This document shows, in pieces, positions 63,201 through 64,000 of a stretch of DNA of 64,000 bases. Positions within the stretch are counted from its first letter, which is position 1. Each line of letters starts with the position of its first letter. Source of the DNA: JBIICS01 sp044238735 (lineage in GTDB: Bacteria; Bacteroidota; Bacteroidia; UBA4408); assembly GCA_044238735.1 (NCBI GenBank), contig JBIICS010000002.1:1-64000 (forward strand), read 5' to 3'. A program made the translations under genes and the position numbers. Under the pieces are notes generated by a model. The model saw only the letters and a program-made list of their open reading frames with translations. It did not search any database and was not told the DNA's origin.

Positions 63201-64000
63201 AACAAGTTGATTATAATAATCCATGTGGAGAGGAAATCAACTGGAAAGCGTCAGAAAATAGTAACGGCGGAACTCCGGGATACGTTAATTCTGTTAAAAA
63301 TTCTAATCCAGATCAAACAGCACCTAAGCTGGTAAGGGTAAGTGTTATTAATCCTTTAACTATAGAAGCTTTTTTTAATGAATCAATTGATTCGCTTAGT
63401 TTTCAAAGTCCATCCCTATATCAAATAAACAACAATGTGGGTTCTCCCATAAATGTTAAATTGGTTAAACCCGGATATAAATCGGTAATACTTAATTTGC
63501 CTCTAAATATAGATTCCAGCTTGGGTTATCAATTAACAGTGAGTACTCAAATTAAAGACTGTGTTGGAAATACTTTAAATACAGATTACACTAGCGCCCG
63601 TTTTGGTATTCCACGTTTTCCTAAGGTTGGCGATGTTTTGATAAATGAATTTTTATTCGATCCAAACGATGGCGGTTCAGAATTTATCGAACTGTATAAT
63701 AAATCTGATAAAATAATTGATTTAAAGTATTTATCCTTTTTCACCTATAACTCTTCGGGTGCACCATCATCAATTTATCCAATAAGTTCAGCTGGATATT
63801 TATTTTTTCCGGGAGATTACATGGTTCTTACCGACAAAGCACCAGGGGTATCAGAATTTTATAATGTAAATAACGAATTGAGAATTTTAGAATGTAATAT
63901 ACCCGCTTTGTCAAATACAGAAGGTTCGGTGGTTTTAGGAGATATCAATAATAAAGAATTAGACCGATTAGATTATAATTCAGATTTTCATTTCCCATTA
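60230..64000 (+). CDS. lamin-tail-domain surface protein, truncated by the window edge
   Basis: The frame from ATG 60230 is open for all 1257 codons to the window end, so the C-terminus is missing. Signal peptide about 1-20 (LLSYAQ). Residues about 21-215 resemble a LamG-type lectin-like domain. Then Ig-like bacterial domains (ETIDTNGVSNNNNYFLNG and similar) alternate with lamin-tail domains starting near residues 326, 600, 864 and 1134, each opening VINELMADP-like and containing EYIEIYNRT; three end with GGTPGxxNS-type words. Family proteins are usually T9SS cargo with a C-terminal sorting domain or a gliding-type domain; that part lies beyond 64000. Likely a surface adhesin or nuclease-associated scaffold. 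Divergent from asd. Confidence 0.85.
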   Translation, partial: MRYFLFIILSAFYLLSYAQLNENFSDGDFKNNPSWFGDTGVFIINASNQLQLNNAGVASTSILYTPLVLGNLDSLEWNVFVKQSFAGSSSNYSRIYLVSDQPDLKSSLNGYFLQFGEANANDAIELFKQTGTSVSSICRGTNASIASSVNAHVKVERRQGGLWKLYVDYTGGNNYTLDAQGTDNSFNSSGFFGFLCNYTSSNATKFFYDNIRVNNLIADTVKPVLLAAEALNNQHLILTFSETIDTNGVSNNNNYFLNGGIGNPLQAYPDTNDKKSIHLITANLFMSGQTYAVTVNNIKDLNSNFILANSSLSFIYIGFESPVSKDVVVNEIYADNTSTINFTQINSRGEYIELYNRSNKYFNLQNWTITAGSSTRVLPTCILNPGTYVTLCAVADTAFYKSYGPVVSLSSALPLTNAGSTLILKDNTGRTIDKISYSDSWYNDNDKKDGGYALEKINPNDSCFNQKPNWSGSNSVSVGGSPGIVNTVYSLNSDNTPPSVSEVTVVDSNRIQVCFNEGMDSASVFQSNHYFVNNGLIVTAVASISPSYDCIVLVTNLTIDSNITYLLSAVNVADCRGNTIAGNNSGEFSVSIPASRFDIIINEIMADPTPEVLLPNAEFVEVYNRSTKRIRMDKWKLSVGNSLKTISNRTIGPGEYLILAANSDTTLFSSYGKVSGISSTLSLTNGGATLTLLDSNAAIIDKVSYSSLWYTDNNKDDGGWTLERINSNDFCSLTGNWKASDNLSGGTPGKINSIQNNAPDLSGPQLVDVMVNSANTLVAFFNETLDSVFNENVLLFAISGQAPPNINSVKVIAPFYNQVLITLSSAITIGQAYTLSVNGLKDCKGNVNTLVQSSVFGRYRQALPYEIVINELMADPDPSVNLPNYEYIEIYNRTNQSLNLEKMIISSGSSKIILPFKIIGPGQYFLLLDEDGAPFYTSLPNKIEFPGFVTLPNEGGTLTLTDSSGNITHSISYTSGWYKNTQKDEGGWSLEQVDYNNPCGEEINWKASENSNGGTPGYVNSVKNSNPDQTAPKLVRVSVINPLTIEAFFNESIDSLSFQSPSLYQINNNVGSPINVKLVKPGYKSVILNLPLNIDSSLGYQLTVSTQIKDCVGNTLNTDYTSARFGIPRFPKVGDVLINEFLFDPNDGGSEFIELYNKSDKIIDLKYLSFFTYNSSGAPSSIYPISSAGYLFFPGDYMVLTDKAPGVSEFYNVNNELRILECNIPALSNTEGSVVLGDINNKELDRLDYNSDFHFPL

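Overview
The window is chromosomal DNA from a low-GC member of the Bacteroidota (Bacteroidia/Flavobacteriia-like). The evidence is several secreted proteins ending in type IX secretion (T9SS) sorting domains, a gliding-motility-type C-terminal domain on a 2956-residue surface protein, a SusC-like TonB receptor, a lipidated TamA (TamL) homologue, PorP/OmpA-type outer-membrane proteins, and promoters that match the Bacteroidota -7 element TAnnTTTG rather than TATAAT. I cannot name the species.

Bases 1-8976 form an accessory segment. Near-identical direct repeats of about 328 bp (7-334 and 8523-8849) bracket a Cro/C1-type regulator, a short T9SS protein, a small beta-barrel protein, a long collagen-like/glycine-rich fibre protein, an orphan 207-residue protein, and an 843-residue T9SS protein whose signal peptide is split by a one-base frameshift. 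The repeats contain an ordered array of hairpins whose stems differ in sequence but whose loop core AGCGNNAGCG is kept. This is the most unusual structure in the window.

Bases 8977-23077 are mostly core genome: a large predicted outer-membrane barrel, FabF, a SpoU/TrmH RNA methyltransferase, TamL, shikimate dehydrogenase, a lipoprotein overlapping a polyprenyl glycosylphosphotransferase, an M20 dipeptidase, a Sua5-type threonylcarbamoyl-AMP synthase, and tRNA-Leu(UAG). Bases 23126-43625 hold an MFS exporter, small envelope proteins, the giant Ig/P-domain adhesin, a putative porin, a DUF3352-like membrane-anchored propeller protein, a lipoprotein and a DUF5723/OmpA fusion.

Bases 43725-59041 hold a 13-repeat MopE-like metal-binding T9SS protein, a TonB receptor, HutD/Ves, a DUF2779 nuclease-like protein, HldD/RfaD with GtrA and a barrel protein, a subtilase, malate dehydrogenase, a retropepsin-like protein, PssA and a fatty acid desaturase. 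Bases 59165-64000 hold aspartate-semialdehyde dehydrogenase and, divergently, a lamin-tail-domain surface protein that runs off the right edge.

The common theme is envelope building: lipids (fabF, pssA, desaturase), surface glycan (glycosylphosphotransferase, rfaD, gtrA), outer-membrane assembly (tamL), and T9SS cargo adhesins. Several core genes have a TAnnTTTG element only 5-9 bases before the start codon, which implies leaderless or nearly leaderless mRNAs.
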